From assembly GCA_037142515.1 (NCBI GenBank), contig JBAXAM010000003.1, positions 1 through 64,000 on the forward strand: a DNA stretch of 64,000 bases. Reading direction: 5' to 3'. The DNA is from JBAXAM01 sp037142515 (GTDB lineage: Bacteria > Pseudomonadota > Gammaproteobacteria > UBA9339). The notes below the pieces were generated by a model, which was not told the origin of the DNA, made no database searches, and worked only from the letters and a program-made list of their open reading frames with translations. The position numbers and the translations under genes are program-made. Of this stretch, positions 1 through 8,157 are shown piece after piece; the first letter of the stretch is position 1, and each line of letters starts with the position of its first letter.

Positions 1-53
1 ACAAATATGCTGCCTCGTCAAAAATAATTTACAGAAAGGATGTTACACTACCT

Positions 54-563
54 TTATTTATCGCGTTGTGCTGCTTCATCTGAGCTAATTACTTTTTTAC
101 CTTTTAAAATGCGCATTTCATCATCCTGCCCAAACACATTTGCGCTCCATGGCATAAAAGCGTCAAGTGGCACATTAGGATATTTGTCCAAAACAGGTGT
201 ACTTACTTGTTTTACTTTTTTTGTTTCTTTGTCTATTTCATAGCACAATACATCTGCATAGGAGTTTAGACCGGTTGAGCGATATATTGTAAGCAAGTTT
301 CCAACTTTAACACCAATGCAAGTTTTTCCATTCCAGTCGTTATCATTAAAATTAGTAACAAAATTGCCTCCTTCGTATATTGGTGAATTTGGATCTGTAA
401 GAAAACTCGGCGGGTTCCCTTTTCCCTTATTGTTTAGAAATCTATCAATTTCTTTATGGTCAAGGTTTTCACATCCTTTTGGATTTTTGGGGAATTTCTT
501 TGGGTCTGTTATATCTATTTTATGGTTTTTATTAAGAATGTTTTTTGATTGTTGTGGGTACAT
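54..563 (-). CDS. hypothetical protein, 169 aa
   Basis: I do not recognise this protein. It is soluble-looking: no signal peptide, no membrane segment, and a polar N-terminus rich in Asn, Lys and Pro (roughly residues 1-60). A more ordinary globular part with alternating hydrophobic residues follows from about residue 65. The start is supported by a good Shine-Dalgarno run (AAGGAGAG) just upstream on the minus strand, and a TATAAT -10 hexamer lies on the minus strand at 602-597 with only a weak -35. It stands alone, with its 3' end facing the window edge. The good start signals make it a real gene, but no function is inferred. Confidence 0.65.
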   Translation of the reverse strand: MYPQQSKNILNKNHKIDITDPKKFPKNPKGCENLDHKEIDRFLNNKGKGNPPSFLTDPNSPIYEGGNFVTNFNDNDWNGKTCIGVKVGNLLTIYRSTGLNSYADVLCYEIDKETKKVKQVSTPVLDKYPNVPLDAFMPWSANVFGQDDEMRILKGKKVISSDEAAQRDK

Positions 564-625
564 ATTTCTCTCTCCTTGAGGCTTTAGTTTGACACAATTA
601 TACTCTATGTATTTGGGATGTGAAG

Positions 626-1345
626 CTAAAAGTCATAAAAGCAAGTTTCATATTTTTGGCACGAAGTTGCAAATGCGCCAACATAACCGTCCACAGGGTC
701 TAATGCCTCTAATGACCAGTCATTTGCATTATACTCCGGATCAATAACCTGTAATTGCAAGCATCCTGCTCGCTTGTTAGATACCTCAACTGAAAATTTA
801 TCTAGGGCAAAAAATATACCCTTGCCAATTGCTTTGATAAAAGCTTCTTTGCGCGACCAACAATTAAAAAAAGCATGTAGCTGTTCTGTTTGCGGCAAAG
901 TTAATAAATCCGCATCTTCTTTTTTAGAAAAAAATCTTTGTGCAATATCGATAAAACCAAAGTTGTCGCGTATAAACTCTATATCAACCCCAATTGGATG
1001 ATTTTGGGTAAAAGCAAACAATGCTAGATCGTGTGAATGTGAAATATTAAATTGGAGTGTAGAAAAATCTAGATATAATTTTCCGTATTGGTTTTGCTTG
1101 AATACTATATCTTGCGGTTTGATCTGCAAATATTTTGCTAGCAACCAGCGCAAGATTCCGCGTGCGACAATAAAGTTATTTTTCGCATGTTCTGCAATAA
1201 ATTTAGCGCCTCTGATTTTCTCTTGGGCGCTGAGCAGATTTAATAGTTCATCCAATTTTTTTTTGTCAGGTTTGAGCGATGCGCGCCAAACGTGAACTTG
1301 ATTAGTTGCTAGAACTGGAAAAGCTGGTGGAGATTGCCAGGGCAT
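626..1345 (-). CDS. 4'-phosphopantetheinyl transferase, Sfp type
   Basis: This enzyme moves the 4'-phosphopantetheine arm of coenzyme A onto a serine of carrier proteins (acyl or peptidyl carrier). The length of 239 aa fits the long, pseudo-dimeric Sfp/HetI class rather than short AcpS. Visible motifs are FNISHS at about residue 99, the metal-binding GVDIE at 119-123 and WSRKEAFIKAIGKG at 163-176, which carries the conserved W-x-x-K-E-A-x-x-K signature. It lies 8 bp downstream of the alkD-like gene on the same strand and probably shares its transcript. No polyketide or non-ribosomal peptide genes are in the window, so its target carrier protein (possibly only ACP) is unknown. Confidence 0.88.
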   Translation of the reverse strand: MPWQSPPAFPVLATNQVHVWRASLKPDKKKLDELLNLLSAQEKIRGAKFIAEHAKNNFIVARGILRWLLAKYLQIKPQDIVFKQNQYGKLYLDFSTLQFNISHSHDLALFAFTQNHPIGVDIEFIRDNFGFIDIAQRFFSKKEDADLLTLPQTEQLHAFFNCWSRKEAFIKAIGKGIFFALDKFSVEVSNKRAGCLQLQVIDPEYNANDWSLEALDPVDGYVGAFATSCQKYETCFYDF

Positions 1346-1353
1346 AAGAGCAA

Positions 1354-2049
1354 CTATACCTTGCCGTGCAAATAAGCCAAGCGCAATTTTTCTGGATGTC
1401 TTTCAATTGCGTATCTAAGCATGGTGCGTGGCATACTTTGATAGTGTTTACGTAAAAAATTATCTAAAGTTGCAAAGTCACGTTTGCCAATCTCTCGTAG
1501 CATCCAGCCTGTGGCTTTATGGATCAAATCTTCTTTATCCAATAAAACTTTTTCTGCAAGTGCCAGTGTTTCTTTAAAATTATTATTACGGATAAATTGC
1601 CAGGTCGCTACGATCGCAATTCTACGTTCCCATAAGTTTTTTGCGGTAATTAATTTATGCAAAAACTTCTTGTCTTTATCTAGTAAATATAAACCCACAA
1701 TATATGGCGCACTTAAATCAACTAAATCCCAATTATTAATTCCATTAATATTTGCAAAATAAAAGTTATAAATTTGTTTTTGTCTAAGATTATCGGCTTT
1801 TTTGTATTGCAATACCAAAATTAGAATAGCAGTTAATCTTTCTTCGTGTAATGTCGAAGCTAATAAAATTTTTAGGTTATTGTCAGATAGTTCATGATAA
1901 ATCTTTGCAAGCTGGCGTTGTTTTGGAACTGGTATACCCAAAAACCGATCACCGTTGCCGCCATTTTTAAAAAAACGTTGTAAAGACAGGGCTTTAATTG
2001 GGCAGGCCGAGTCTTGCAGACATTTTCTAATTTTTTTTAATGATTTCAT
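1354..2049 (-). CDS. AlkD-like DNA alkylation repair protein
   Basis: This is a HEAT-repeat DNA glycosylase-like protein of the AlkC/AlkD family, which removes N3- and N7-alkylated purines. The 231 aa are all-helical. Family marks include NNWDLVD near residue 105, the conserved segment HKATGWMLREIGKRD near residue 178, and a C-terminal PRTMLRYAIE. No membrane or signal segment is seen. It is the first gene of a two-gene minus-strand unit with the phosphopantetheinyl transferase; a TATGAT-like -10 is at 2064-2059. Its 5' end (1971-2057) is partly duplicated downstream of the neighbouring ORF6N gene, so this chromosomal spot has been rearranged. Confidence 0.85.
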   Translation of the reverse strand: MKSLKKIRKCLQDSACPIKALSLQRFFKNGGNGDRFLGIPVPKQRQLAKIYHELSDNNLKILLASTLHEERLTAILILVLQYKKADNLRQKQIYNFYFANINGINNWDLVDLSAPYIVGLYLLDKDKKFLHKLITAKNLWERRIAIVATWQFIRNNNFKETLALAEKVLLDKEDLIHKATGWMLREIGKRDFATLDNFLRKHYQSMPRTMLRYAIERHPEKLRLAYLHGKV

Positions 2050-2057
2050 AAAGGCAC
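1971..2057. repeat. duplicated alkD 5' segment, copy A (intact)
   Basis: The parent copy of a segment that recurs at 2761-2812. The first 33 bp match with three differences. After a gap, the block AATTTTTTTTAA (2029-2040) and then GGCAC (2053-2057) also match. This copy covers the alkD start codon region. Confidence 0.75.
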
Positions 2058-2090
2058 TATCATAATGGACATATTGTTTTTTGACTAGGG

Positions 2091-2110
2091 AAAAACACGG
2101 AAAAACACGG
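2091..2110. repeat. tandem 10-bp repeat (2 copies)
   Basis: The decamer AAAAACACGG occurs twice head to tail in the gap between the divergent alkD and ORF6N genes. Its function is unknown. Confidence 0.6.
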
Positions 2111-2187
2111 GGTTTGAAAGAGTTCTGTTATATGTAAAATAGCCAACCATCAGATAATATATTTTAAAGCATCAGTAAGGAGTTAAC

Positions 2188-2733
2188 GTGAAATTAATTA
2201 CATATGACCAAGTCCAATCCAAGATTATTGAAATCAGGAATCAAAAAGTTATTTTGGATAGCGAAGTTGCAGAACTTCATGATGTGGAAACAAAGCAAAT
2301 TAATCAAGCGGTAAGCAGAAATCCTGCGAAATTTCCCAATGATTATTTGATTGAATTAACCTCTGATGAATGGATATCAGTGAAGTCACAAATTGTGACT
2401 TCACCTAAGGGTGGTGGTAAAGTTAAATTGCCCACTGCATTTACCGAGCGCGGCTTATACATGCTTGCTACGATCCTTAAAAGCCCACAAGCTATTGAGA
2501 CAACAATTGCAATAATTGATGCATTTGCTCAGCTTAAAGAATTAACCCAATCAACATATCAGTTTGCCAAGGCTACAACTGATGCACAAAGAATAAAAAT
2601 ATTTGAAAATAGTACCGAGATAATTTCTAGTTTGTTAGACAATGATTTAACTGTTAGTCAACACGAAACGAGCTTCAAGATAAAACTGCCATTTTTTGAG
2701 ATTGCCAGAAAAATAACAAAAGTGAAGAAATGA
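2188..2733 (+). CDS. ORF6N-domain DNA-binding protein (phage/mobile type)
   Basis: This 181-aa protein has an N-terminal ORF6N (KilA-N-related) domain over roughly residues 5-115, a domain typical of phage antirepressor-like and DNA-virus proteins. Diagnostic segments are IEIRNQKVILDSEVAELHDV near residue 11, NPAKFPNDYLIELT near 45 and FTERGLYMLATILKS near 85. The C-terminal 60 residues are variable and helical. It starts with GTG, chosen because a strong Shine-Dalgarno (AAGGAG) sits six bases upstream. The gene is a lone cargo-like insertion between alkD and the microcompartment operon and is flanked by direct copies of the alkD 5' end, which suggests acquisition as a small mobile unit. No integrase is nearby. 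Confidence 0.82.
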   Translation: MKLITYDQVQSKIIEIRNQKVILDSEVAELHDVETKQINQAVSRNPAKFPNDYLIELTSDEWISVKSQIVTSPKGGGKVKLPTAFTERGLYMLATILKSPQAIETTIAIIDAFAQLKELTQSTYQFAKATTDAQRIKIFENSTEIISSLLDNDLTVSQHETSFKIKLPFFEIARKITKVKK

Positions 2734-2760
2734 AATTTTATTAGTGTCCGAGTGCTGTGA

Positions 2761-2812
2761 AAAAACGTTGTAAAGACATAGCCTTAATTGGGCGGAATTT
2801 TTTTTAAGGCAC
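2761..2812. repeat. duplicated alkD 5' segment, copy B (degraded)
   Basis: A decayed direct copy of 1971-2057: 33 bp with three mismatches, then internal deletions of about 24 and 12 bp, with the AATTTTTTTTAA and GGCAC blocks retained. It has no coding role. Its position just after the ORF6N gene makes that gene look like an insertion bracketed by duplicated flanks. Confidence 0.75.
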
Positions 2813-2815
2813 ACA

Positions 2816-2844
2816 TAACATTTCCCGAATAAGTTTGTTATAAT
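2816..2844 (+). promoter_or_regulatory. likely promoter of the microcompartment operon
   Basis: A perfect TATAAT -10 hexamer lies at 2839-2844. The -35 is weak (TAACAT at 2816-2821, 17-bp spacing). The cytidine deaminase start is 50 bp downstream. No operator palindrome was seen. Confidence 0.55.
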
Positions 2845-2894
2845 GCCGCGCGATTTTAGCTCTAATTTCTAAAACTTTAAAGTGAGGAAATATT

Positions 2895-3305
2895 ATGTCT
2901 AATACTGCTAATCTAATGGCGCAAAAAGCATGTGAAGCTATGAAAAATGCTTATGCTCCATATTCTAAGTTTCACGTCGGTGCATGTGTACAAGCTGAAG
3001 ATGGTACTTTATTTGTCGGGTGTAATGTCGAAAATGCAGCTTACGGTCCAACTAATTGCGCTGAACGCTCCGCCATTTTTTCCATGATCTCTGCTGGTAA
3101 AAAACGCATTAAGGCCATCGCTGTTGTTGGTGGTTCTGGTGAGGCATTATGTACTCCATGTGGAGTTTGCCGTCAGGTGATCCGTGAGTTTGCTGCACCA
3201 GATGCTCCAATATATCTTTGCGATCCACGTACCCAAAAAGTTGTAAAGACAACTAGTATTGCAGAATTATTACCAGATTCATTTGGTCCAGAAAGTCTAA
3301 CATAA
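2895..3305 (+). CDS. cdd: cytidine deaminase (first gene of BMC operon)
   Basis: It converts cytidine and deoxycytidine to uridine and deoxyuridine plus ammonia. At 136 aa it is the short homotetrameric form. The zinc and catalytic motifs are intact: N-C55-A-E57 (proton-shuttle Glu) and T-P-C89-G-V-C92. No targeting extension is present at either end, so it is probably cytosolic. A GAGG Shine-Dalgarno precedes the ATG. It is followed 21 bp later by the purine nucleoside phosphorylase and then the shell genes on the same strand. This ties the microcompartment to nucleoside breakdown; the placement at the head of the operon is what suggests the substrate class. Confidence 0.93.
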   Translation: MSNTANLMAQKACEAMKNAYAPYSKFHVGACVQAEDGTLFVGCNVENAAYGPTNCAERSAIFSMISAGKKRIKAIAVVGGSGEALCTPCGVCRQVIREFAAPDAPIYLCDPRTQKVVKTTSIAELLPDSFGPESLT

Positions 3306-3326
3306 ATAACAAATGGGAGAATAAAA

Positions 3327-4160
3327 ATGCCAACTACTAATGCAAGTATTAAAAAATGTGCAGCAATTATTGCTAAACGCGCCCCAGGATTTAAACCAAA
3401 AATTGGTGTAATGCTTGGTTCAGGTCTAGGCGCAGTATCTGATCAGATCAAAGACGCAGTTATTATTGATTATAAAGACCTTCCTGGTTTTTATGTAACC
3501 AGTCTTGAGGGTCATTCAAAAAGAATGCATCTAGGTATGTTAAAAGGAGTTCCAGTAGTTTGTTTGGAAGGGCGTACGCACTATTATGAAGGTGAGGGTG
3601 CAACAGAATCTATCAGAATCATTATTAGAACTTTAAAAGCTATCGGCTGTGAAATATTACTCTCAACTAATGCAGTTGGCTCTTTGCGGCTTGAACATGG
3701 TCCTGGAAGCTTAATGATAATTGAGGATCATATTAATTTTACCTTCCAAAATCCTCTGACTGGACCAAACGATGATGAATATGGTGATCGTTTTGTTTCT
3801 ATGGATAATGCTTATGATGACCAGCTGCGACAAAAATTATTAGATACTGCAAAAAAACTAAACATTTCACTTAGTTCTGGTGTTTACGTTGCTACTTCTG
3901 GGCCGACCTTCGAATCTCATGCGGAAATTAGAATGTATAAAATGCTTGGTGGACATGCAGTTGGTATGTCGACCGTACCAGAAACCATAGTAGCTAGGCA
4001 TTGTGGCTTAAAAGTTGCATCTGTCTGTGCTATTACCAATATGGGTGCTGGTTTAAGCAAAGAAGTTTTAAGTCACGAAGGAACTTTGCGTGGTGCGAAA
4101 TTAGCAACAGATAACTTAATCAAATTATTTTTAGTTTTTATTGAAGGTCTTGCTTTCTAG
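3327..4160 (+). CDS. purine nucleoside phosphorylase (trimeric PNP/MTAP superfamily)
   Basis: It phosphorolyses purine (deoxy)nucleosides to the free base and (deoxy)ribose-1-phosphate. The 277 aa fit the trimeric PNP family. Visible signatures are the phosphate loop GSGLG (residues 31-35), EGRTHYYEG, TNAVGSL near residue 112 and GPTFES followed by VGMSTVPE near 210. The Asn in AITNMGAG (near residue 240) is the purine-specificity Asn of inosine/guanosine PNPs, so 6-oxopurine nucleosides are likely. A role on 5'-deoxyadenosine or methylthioadenosine cannot be excluded by sequence reading alone. It sits between cdd and the first shell gene; a GGGAG Shine-Dalgarno precedes the start. There is no targeting peptide. 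Confidence 0.9.
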   Translation: MPTTNASIKKCAAIIAKRAPGFKPKIGVMLGSGLGAVSDQIKDAVIIDYKDLPGFYVTSLEGHSKRMHLGMLKGVPVVCLEGRTHYYEGEGATESIRIIIRTLKAIGCEILLSTNAVGSLRLEHGPGSLMIIEDHINFTFQNPLTGPNDDEYGDRFVSMDNAYDDQLRQKLLDTAKKLNISLSSGVYVATSGPTFESHAEIRMYKMLGGHAVGMSTVPETIVARHCGLKVASVCAITNMGAGLSKEVLSHEGTLRGAKLATDNLIKLFLVFIEGLAF

Positions 4161-4211
4161 TGTAGATTTTATATGATGTAAACCTAATTTTAAATTTTGA
4201 GGAGATCTAAA

Positions 4212-4505
4212 ATGTCTGATGCTTTAGGTATGATTGAAACAAAAGGTTTTATTGGCATGGTTGAAGCGGCTGATGCAATGGTTAAAGCTGCTAAGGTCGA
4301 GCTAATTGGTTTTGAAAAAGTTGGTGGAGCTTATGTTACTGCTATTGTTCGTGGTGATGTTGCTGCTGTTAAAGCTGCTACGGAAGCAGGTGCCCGAGCT
4401 GCAAGTAAAGTAGGCGAATTAGTTTCGGTCCATGTCATCCCAAGACCACATGACAATATTGATATGGTTTTACCGCTAGGCAGACAAAGTAAAAAAATAA
4501 AATAA
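4212..4505 (+). CDS. BMC-H hexameric shell protein (PduA/CcmK-like)
   Basis: A single-domain shell protein of 97 aa that forms hexagonal tiles of the microcompartment facet. The BMC fold pattern is clear: GMIETKGFIGMVEAADAM at the N-terminus, RGDVAAVKAATEAGA in the middle and VHVIPRPH at the end of the core. The pore loop reads K-V-G-G-A (residues 36-40), close to the K-I-G-S/G-G of PduA-type pores that pass small polar metabolites. The start at MSDALG is chosen because GAGGAG lies just upstream; the upstream in-frame ATG has no ribosome-binding site. It is the only BMC-H in the locus, so it probably forms most of the facets. Confidence 0.93.
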   Translation: MSDALGMIETKGFIGMVEAADAMVKAAKVELIGFEKVGGAYVTAIVRGDVAAVKAATEAGARAASKVGELVSVHVIPRPHDNIDMVLPLGRQSKKIK

Positions 4506-4534
4506 CAAATTAGCATGTGATAAGGGGTGGGCCT

Positions 4535-4822
4535 ATGCAACTTGGTAAAATAGTTGGTACGGTAGTTTCAACCAAAAAAGACGAGAAACTCGAAGGCTTA
4601 AAACTCCAGATCGTCAAATTTATTAATGCCGACGGTTCTTTTACCGGAGGATTAGTAGTTGCGGTTGATTCAGTTGGTGCTGGTGTTGGCGAAGTTGTGT
4701 TAGTTGCTGCTGGAAGTTCTGCGCGTCAGACACAAACCACCAAAGATAAGCCAGTAGACACTGTAATTATGGCTATAGTTGATGAGCTTGAGATAGCGGG
4801 AAAGCACGTCTACGTTAAGTAG
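4535..4822 (+). CDS. BMC-P pentameric vertex protein (EutN/CcmL family), first of three
   Basis: A 95-aa member of the EutN/CcmL family, which caps the twelve vertices of the icosahedral shell. It begins MQLGKIVGTVVST, the usual family opening, and contains VDSVGAGVGEVVLVAAGSSAR, the loop and strand typical of the pentamer. The ATG at 4535 is preferred over an upstream in-frame start because a GGGG-rich Shine-Dalgarno precedes it and the homologous paralogues start at this point. It lies between the BMC-H and the aldehyde dehydrogenase genes. Two further paralogues are at 8158 and 8473. Confidence 0.92.
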   Translation: MQLGKIVGTVVSTKKDEKLEGLKLQIVKFINADGSFTGGLVVAVDSVGAGVGEVVLVAAGSSARQTQTTKDKPVDTVIMAIVDELEIAGKHVYVK

Positions 4823-4838
4823 CGCTTAGAGTTAATCT

Positions 4839-6236
4839 ATGATTTCTGATAAGCAAATCAGTTCTATTGTTGATCGCGTAGTTGAACAGCTTGCTTTGCC
4901 TAAAGCTCCTGAGGCTAGTGTGCTTGATGCTTTGGGTAGCTTTGCAACTATTGAAGAAGCTATAGTTGCAGCAGAAAAAGCATTTTATGAATATAAATTA
5001 ATTTCTGTTGAGCGGCGCAAGAAAATTATTGCTGCTATTCGGGAAATCTGCTTAGAAAATATAAATACACTTGCTCGTCTTGCCTTAGATGAAACTAAAA
5101 TGGGTCGGTTTGATGACAAAGTTTGCAAAAATGAGCTTGCTATCAAAAGAACCCCAGGAATCGAAGATCTTGAGCCCGTTGCTTATACAGGAGATAATGG
5201 ATTAACTCTGCTTGAACATGCTCCTTATGGAGTTATCGGTTCAATTACGCCAAGTACTAATCCATCAGAAACTATTATCAATAATACGATTAGTATGATT
5301 GCTGGTGGTAATGCAGTAGTTTTTAATACGCATCCCGGTGCAAAAAAAACCTCGGGTTTCACCGTAGATTTAATTAATAAAGCAATTATTTCTGCTGGCG
5401 GCCCACCGAATTTAATAACTACTGTAGCTAATCCAACTATTGAATCTGCAAATACTTTAATGACTCACCCTAAAGTTGGTTTATTGGTGGTTACTGGTGG
5501 GCCAGCTGTTGTAGCTAGCGCAATGAAATCTGGCAAAAGAGTAGTGGCTGCTGGGCCTGGAAATCCTCCGACTGTCGTTGATGAGACTGCCGATCTTGAT
5601 AAGGCGGCCAAAGACATTGTTACTAGCGCTAGCACTGATAACAATATTATCTGTGTGGTTGAAAAAAATATTATTGTTACTAAATCTTGTGCTGATGAAT
5701 TTAAAAAGGCACTGATCAAGTATGGAGCTTTTGAATTAAGTAGCTACCAAACAAGTAAATTAGTTAGAATTATTGTTGGTGCTGACGGACATCCTGATAA
5801 AAAATGGGTTGGTAGAGATATTCAATTAATTTTGAAACAAATTGATATAGATATTGGCTTGGAAAAAAGAATAGCGATTGCTGAAACTGATGCTAATCAC
5901 CCCTTTGCCAAATTAGAATTATTAATGCCAGTTTTGCCATTCATTCGTGCCAATGACATTGATGAAGCTATTGAGATAGCTTATAAGCTTGAAGGAGGTT
6001 GTTTTCACTCAGCATCAATTCATTCGCGCAATATTGATAATCTGCATCGTATGGCAGTGAAAATGAATACAGCAATTTTTGTAAAGAATGGGCCGACTTT
6101 AGCTGGTCTTGGTTTAAATGGTGAGGGCCCTGCTTCATTTACCATAGCAGCTCCAACAGGTGAAGGAGTGACAACAGCAAGGCATTTTACTAAAACCCGT
6201 AGATGTGTGGTGAGCGGGCATTTTAGAGTAGTGTGA
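4839..6236 (+). CDS. CoA-acylating aldehyde dehydrogenase, PduP/EutE-like (BMC core enzyme)
   Basis: It oxidises a short aldehyde (here probably acetaldehyde) with NAD+ and CoA to the acyl-CoA inside the microcompartment. The 465 aa match the PduP length. An amphipathic helix at residues 1-20 followed by a Pro/Ala linker fits an encapsulation peptide. The nucleotide-binding and catalytic segments are present: GSITPSTNPSETIINN near residue 134, VVTGGPAVV near 217, AAGPGNPP near 237, and the nucleophile Cys272 in DNNIICVVEK. The C-terminal part GEGPASFTIAAPTGEG is conserved in acylating rather than ordinary aldehyde dehydrogenases. This is the signature enzyme that marks the locus as a catabolic metabolosome. 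Confidence 0.93.
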   Translation: MISDKQISSIVDRVVEQLALPKAPEASVLDALGSFATIEEAIVAAEKAFYEYKLISVERRKKIIAAIREICLENINTLARLALDETKMGRFDDKVCKNELAIKRTPGIEDLEPVAYTGDNGLTLLEHAPYGVIGSITPSTNPSETIINNTISMIAGGNAVVFNTHPGAKKTSGFTVDLINKAIISAGGPPNLITTVANPTIESANTLMTHPKVGLLVVTGGPAVVASAMKSGKRVVAAGPGNPPTVVDETADLDKAAKDIVTSASTDNNIICVVEKNIIVTKSCADEFKKALIKYGAFELSSYQTSKLVRIIVGADGHPDKKWVGRDIQLILKQIDIDIGLEKRIAIAETDANHPFAKLELLMPVLPFIRANDIDEAIEIAYKLEGGCFHSASIHSRNIDNLHRMAVKMNTAIFVKNGPTLAGLGLNGEGPASFTIAAPTGEGVTTARHFTKTRRCVVSGHFRVV

Positions 6237-6245
6237 TCTGAAATT

Positions 6246-7583
6246 ATGAATATATCACCCGATCAAATAATCCAAAAAGTAAGAGCTGCCGGTGTTATTG
6301 GGGCCGGTGGCGGCGGTTTTCCGACATACGTAAAGCTGCAAGCCAAAGTCGATACTATTATTGCCAATGGTTCTGAGTGTGAGCCGCTATTATCAAGTGA
6401 TCGCTCGATGATGGAACAAAAACCAGATTGGTTGATTGCAGGGATGCAAATTGCTATGCAAGCAACCGGTGCCAAAAATGCAGTTATTGCGCTTAAAGCA
6501 CATTATCACAATGCTATTAATGCCATTAAAAAAGTTTTACCCAAAGACAATACTATTAAATTGCACTTACTCGAAAATTATTATCCTGCCGGTGATGAGT
6601 TCTTATTAGTATACGAAGTAACTGGTAAAGTCATTCCTGAAGGTGGAATCCCGATCGATACTGGCGTTGTAGTGAATAATGTTATTACTTTGATGCAAAT
6701 ATATCAGGCAGTTAATGGCAAGCCAGTTACCGAAAGAGCTATAAGTCTAGTTGGTGAATTTAATGAACCGAAAATTATTATTGCTTCTATTGGTACGACT
6801 TATGAAGACCTAATAAGAATTGCTGGCGGCTTGAAAAACACAGACGCCGTTTTGATTGACGGTGGTCCAATGATGGGCAAAATTGTTGATGATTGGAGCA
6901 TGGGTATTGCCAAAACTACCAGCGGTGTTTTAGCTTTGCCCAAAGATCATTTTATTGTATCAATGGCCCAGAGATCGCTATCGCAAATGATCAAGCGCTC
7001 TAAAGCCGCATGTTGTCAGTGCTTTCGTTGCAGTGATCTTTGTCCGCGCAATTTAATAGGACACGAGCTTTATCCGCATATGACCATGCGAACTATTGAT
7101 TATAATCAAGCGGAACCGGCAAAACATATCTCTTCAGCGTTTTTATGTAGCCAATGTGGAGTGTGTGAGCTAATTGCTTGTGATTTTATGCTGCTATCGC
7201 CACGTAAAATTCTCGGTGCTTATCGCAAAGAGTTGGTTAGAAAAGGTATAAAAAACCCACACATCAGGACCAAAATCACAGCAAATTCACAATTTGAAAA
7301 TAGAAAAATTGCCATACCAATGCTTCTTAAGAAATTAGATTTGAAGAAATATGACGCTGAATTACCGTGTATAGCAGGTGTGCAGCCAGTTAAAAAAATA
7401 AGAATTTCTTTGAACAAGCATATTGGTCAGCCAGCATTACCCAAAGTTCAAGTGGGACAAAAAGTAAAAATGTGTGATATTATCGCTAGCACTCCGGATG
7501 ATGTATTGGGAACGGTTTATCATGCTTCAATTGACGGTAAAATTACCGATATAAATAATGAGTGGCTAGAAATAACTGAATAA
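6246..7583 (+). CDS. PduS/RnfC-like flavin and Fe-S reductase of the BMC
   Basis: A 445-aa homologue of PduS (related to RnfC and NuoF), which in the Pdu system binds FMN and two [4Fe-4S] clusters and moves electrons from NADH. The N-terminal flavin/nucleotide region contains AGVIGAGGGGFPTYVKL (14-30) and NGSECEP (41-47). Two ferredoxin-like clusters follow: Cys256-x2-Cys259-x2-Cys262-x3-Cys266-Pro and Cys301-x2-Cys304-x2-Cys307-x4-Cys312, the same unusual second spacing as PduS. A C-terminal domain follows (365-445). There is no B12-dependent enzyme in the operon, so a role in NAD+ recycling is likelier than cobalamin reduction. Its neighbour is a PduT-like shell protein that may carry electrons across the shell. 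Confidence 0.9.
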   Translation: MNISPDQIIQKVRAAGVIGAGGGGFPTYVKLQAKVDTIIANGSECEPLLSSDRSMMEQKPDWLIAGMQIAMQATGAKNAVIALKAHYHNAINAIKKVLPKDNTIKLHLLENYYPAGDEFLLVYEVTGKVIPEGGIPIDTGVVVNNVITLMQIYQAVNGKPVTERAISLVGEFNEPKIIIASIGTTYEDLIRIAGGLKNTDAVLIDGGPMMGKIVDDWSMGIAKTTSGVLALPKDHFIVSMAQRSLSQMIKRSKAACCQCFRCSDLCPRNLIGHELYPHMTMRTIDYNQAEPAKHISSAFLCSQCGVCELIACDFMLLSPRKILGAYRKELVRKGIKNPHIRTKITANSQFENRKIAIPMLLKKLDLKKYDAELPCIAGVQPVKKIRISLNKHIGQPALPKVQVGQKVKMCDIIASTPDDVLGTVYHASIDGKITDINNEWLEITE

Positions 7584-7588
7584 AAAAT

Positions 7589-8146
7589 ATGAAAGAACCA
7601 GCACTAGGACTAATTGAGTTTAAATCTATAGCAAAAGGAATTTTTGCTACCGATGCTATTGTAAAAAAAGCGCCAGTTAGAATTTTAAACACGAATCCAG
7701 TTTGTCCAGGAAAATATTTAGTAATATTCGCAGGTGAAGTTGCTGATGTAGATGAGGCTATAAAAGCTGGATTATCTGCTGGCGGTGACATGGTAATTAA
7801 CGAGCTGTTTTTGCCATATTTACATGAAGATGTGATCCCTGCAATTTCTGGTTCGGCAAAAATAGAAGAATTTGGTGCTATTGGGATAATTGAAGCATTT
7901 TCTGTGGCATCATGTGTTGCTGCAGCGGACATTGCTGCTAAAAATTCTCCAATTAAATTAGTTGAAATAAGATTAGCAAATGGTTTGGGTGGTAAAGCCT
8001 TTTTTGTTATTACTGGAGAATTAGCTGATGTCGAATCTTCAATTGACGCAGCTAAAGAATATATTAAAGCAGAAGGATTGTTAGCTGGGTGTGAAATTAT
8101 TGCGGCGCCTCATGCTGATTTAATTGAAAAAAGTATGTATTGGTAG
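7589..8146 (+). CDS. BMC-T tandem-domain shell protein, PduT-like with pore cysteine
   Basis: It has two fused BMC domains in 185 aa (about residues 3-92 and 95-182), forming pseudohexameric trimers. The first domain carries NPVCPGKYLV with Cys39, at the position of PduT Cys38, which in the known protein binds a [4Fe-4S] cluster at the trimer pore. The second domain opens with GAIGIIEAFSVASCVAAADIA. It is encoded 5 bp after the PduS-like reductase, the same pairing as PduS/PduT in propanediol loci, which supports an electron conduit through the shell. The cluster is inferred from family knowledge and the single cysteine per subunit. Confidence 0.92.
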   Translation: MKEPALGLIEFKSIAKGIFATDAIVKKAPVRILNTNPVCPGKYLVIFAGEVADVDEAIKAGLSAGGDMVINELFLPYLHEDVIPAISGSAKIEEFGAIGIIEAFSVASCVAAADIAAKNSPIKLVEIRLANGLGGKAFFVITGELADVESSIDAAKEYIKAEGLLAGCEIIAAPHADLIEKSMYW

Positions 8147-8157
8147 AGAGATAAAAA

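Noticed and set aside
6246..7583. RnfC of a membrane Rnf complex
   Set aside because: No other rnf genes are present; the Cys spacing and pairing with a PduT-like gene fit PduS better.
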